In this document: positions 6,640 through 7,177 of the stretch, piece after piece
Numbering within the stretch: the first letter of the stretch is position 1
Layout: every line of letters starts with the position of its first letter
Assembly (NCBI GenBank): GCA_003241475.1
Contig: QFQB01000098.1
Coordinates: 1-7,177, forward strand
Reading direction: 5' to 3'
Source of the DNA: Micavibrio aeruginosavorus
GTDB taxonomy: Bacteria; Pseudomonadota; Alphaproteobacteria; Micavibrionales; Micavibrionaceae
Length of the DNA: 7,177 nt
Translations under genes and position numbers: made by a program
The notes under the pieces: model-generated
The model's database searches: none
What the model was told of the DNA's origin: nothing
The model's input: only the letters and a program-made list of their open reading frames with translations

Positions 6640-7177
6640 ATGACGATATTCAAAATGATACGTTACAAAAAGCTATCGTGATCGGGGCCTCTGCGGGTGC
6701 CCTTCAAGCGTTATCGACTATTCTGCCATTCTTACCAGAAAACTACCCCTTTCCAGTGATGATCGTTGTCCACCTGCCGTCAGAGAAAAAAAGCCTAATC
6801 GCGGAGTTGATGCAACTGCGTTGCAAAATAAAAGTTATCGAAGCTGAAGACAAAATTCCATTACGCGCTGGAACAGTTTATTTTGTTCCAGCGGATTATC
6901 ATATGTTGGTTGAAAAATCAGGACACCTATCACTATCTGCCGAGGAGCCCGTCTTCTTCTCTCGTCCTTCTATAGACCTTTTATTTGAAACCGCTGCTGA
7001 TGCCTTTGGGAAAAATCTCGTTGCTATTGTTTTAACTGGCGCCAATAGTGATGGCGCGAAAGGTTCCAAGCAAATTCAGGATATGGGTGGTGCCGTCATA
7101 GTACAAAATCCCGTACACGCACGTGCGAAAGCAATGCCAGAAGCAACACCTAAAACTTTCGAACGCGCGCAGAAGTT
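6636..7177 (+). CDS. cheB: Stand-alone CheB-type protein-glutamate methylesterase, 3' end outside window
   Basis: A methylesterase that removes methyl groups added by CheR. The ATG at 6636 overlaps the cheR stop in an ATGA arrangement, a sign of translational coupling. The visible 180 residues start straight into the catalytic domain. S19 lies in IGASAG, H46 in VVHLP, and D139 in LTGANSDGAKG, the three positions of the Ser-His-Asp triad. The usual QHMP and LTGMGxDGA motifs are slightly changed. Typical chemotaxis CheB has an N-terminal receiver of about 120 residues and a linker; here both are absent. The enzyme would thus not be switched on by its own phosphorylation, and control may come from the kinase's receivers by contact. 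The fragment nearly spans a methylesterase domain, so the missing part may be short unless it is fused to something else. Confidence 0.92.
   Translation, partial: MNDDIQNDTLQKAIVIGASAGALQALSTILPFLPENYPFPVMIVVHLPSEKKSLIAELMQLRCKIKVIEAEDKIPLRAGTVYFVPADYHMLVEKSGHLSLSAEEPVFFSRPSIDLLFETAADAFGKNLVAIVLTGANSDGAKGSKQIQDMGGAVIVQNPVHARAKAMPEATPKTFERAQK

Overview
The window looks like chromosomal DNA from a Gram-negative bacterium. An alphaproteobacterium of moderate GC is my best guess, because of the chemotaxis-type signalling genes, an RTX protein without a signal peptide, and a possible EcfG-type promoter. Nothing here fixes the taxonomy. There are no RNA genes, insertion sequences, CRISPR arrays or att sites that I can support.

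Left third (1-2176, minus strand, running off the left edge): one long reading frame encodes a glycoside hydrolase family 5 enzyme (cellulase/endoglucanase-like). It is joined through an acidic linker to an unbroken array of 41 visible RTX nonapeptides. There is no signal peptide, which fits type I secretion, with the calcium-binding beta-roll folding outside the cell. The array has a hidden second-order period of four nonapeptides (36 residues, 108 bp), which suggests how it grew.

Middle (2177-2416): an AT-rich divergent intergenic region of about 240 bp. It carries a sigma70-like promoter candidate for the hydrolase, a direct repeat of ATGTCAAA 27 bp apart, a 12-bp palindrome on the candidate -10, and a possible stress-sigma promoter facing the kinase.

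Right two thirds (2417-7177, plus strand): a tightly packed signalling operon. The first gene is a membrane-bound hybrid histidine kinase (CHASE3, GAF, long leucine-heptad coiled coil, HisKA, HATPase_c, three receiver domains). Its 3' end overlaps a CheR methyltransferase gene, which overlaps by 4 bp a CheB methylesterase gene that lacks a receiver domain and runs off the right edge. No chemoreceptor, CheA or CheW is visible. The CheR/CheB pair may therefore act on the kinase's coiled coil, which carries regularly spaced Glu-Glu pairs, or on receptors encoded elsewhere. A link between the operon and the divergent secreted hydrolase is possible from position only.
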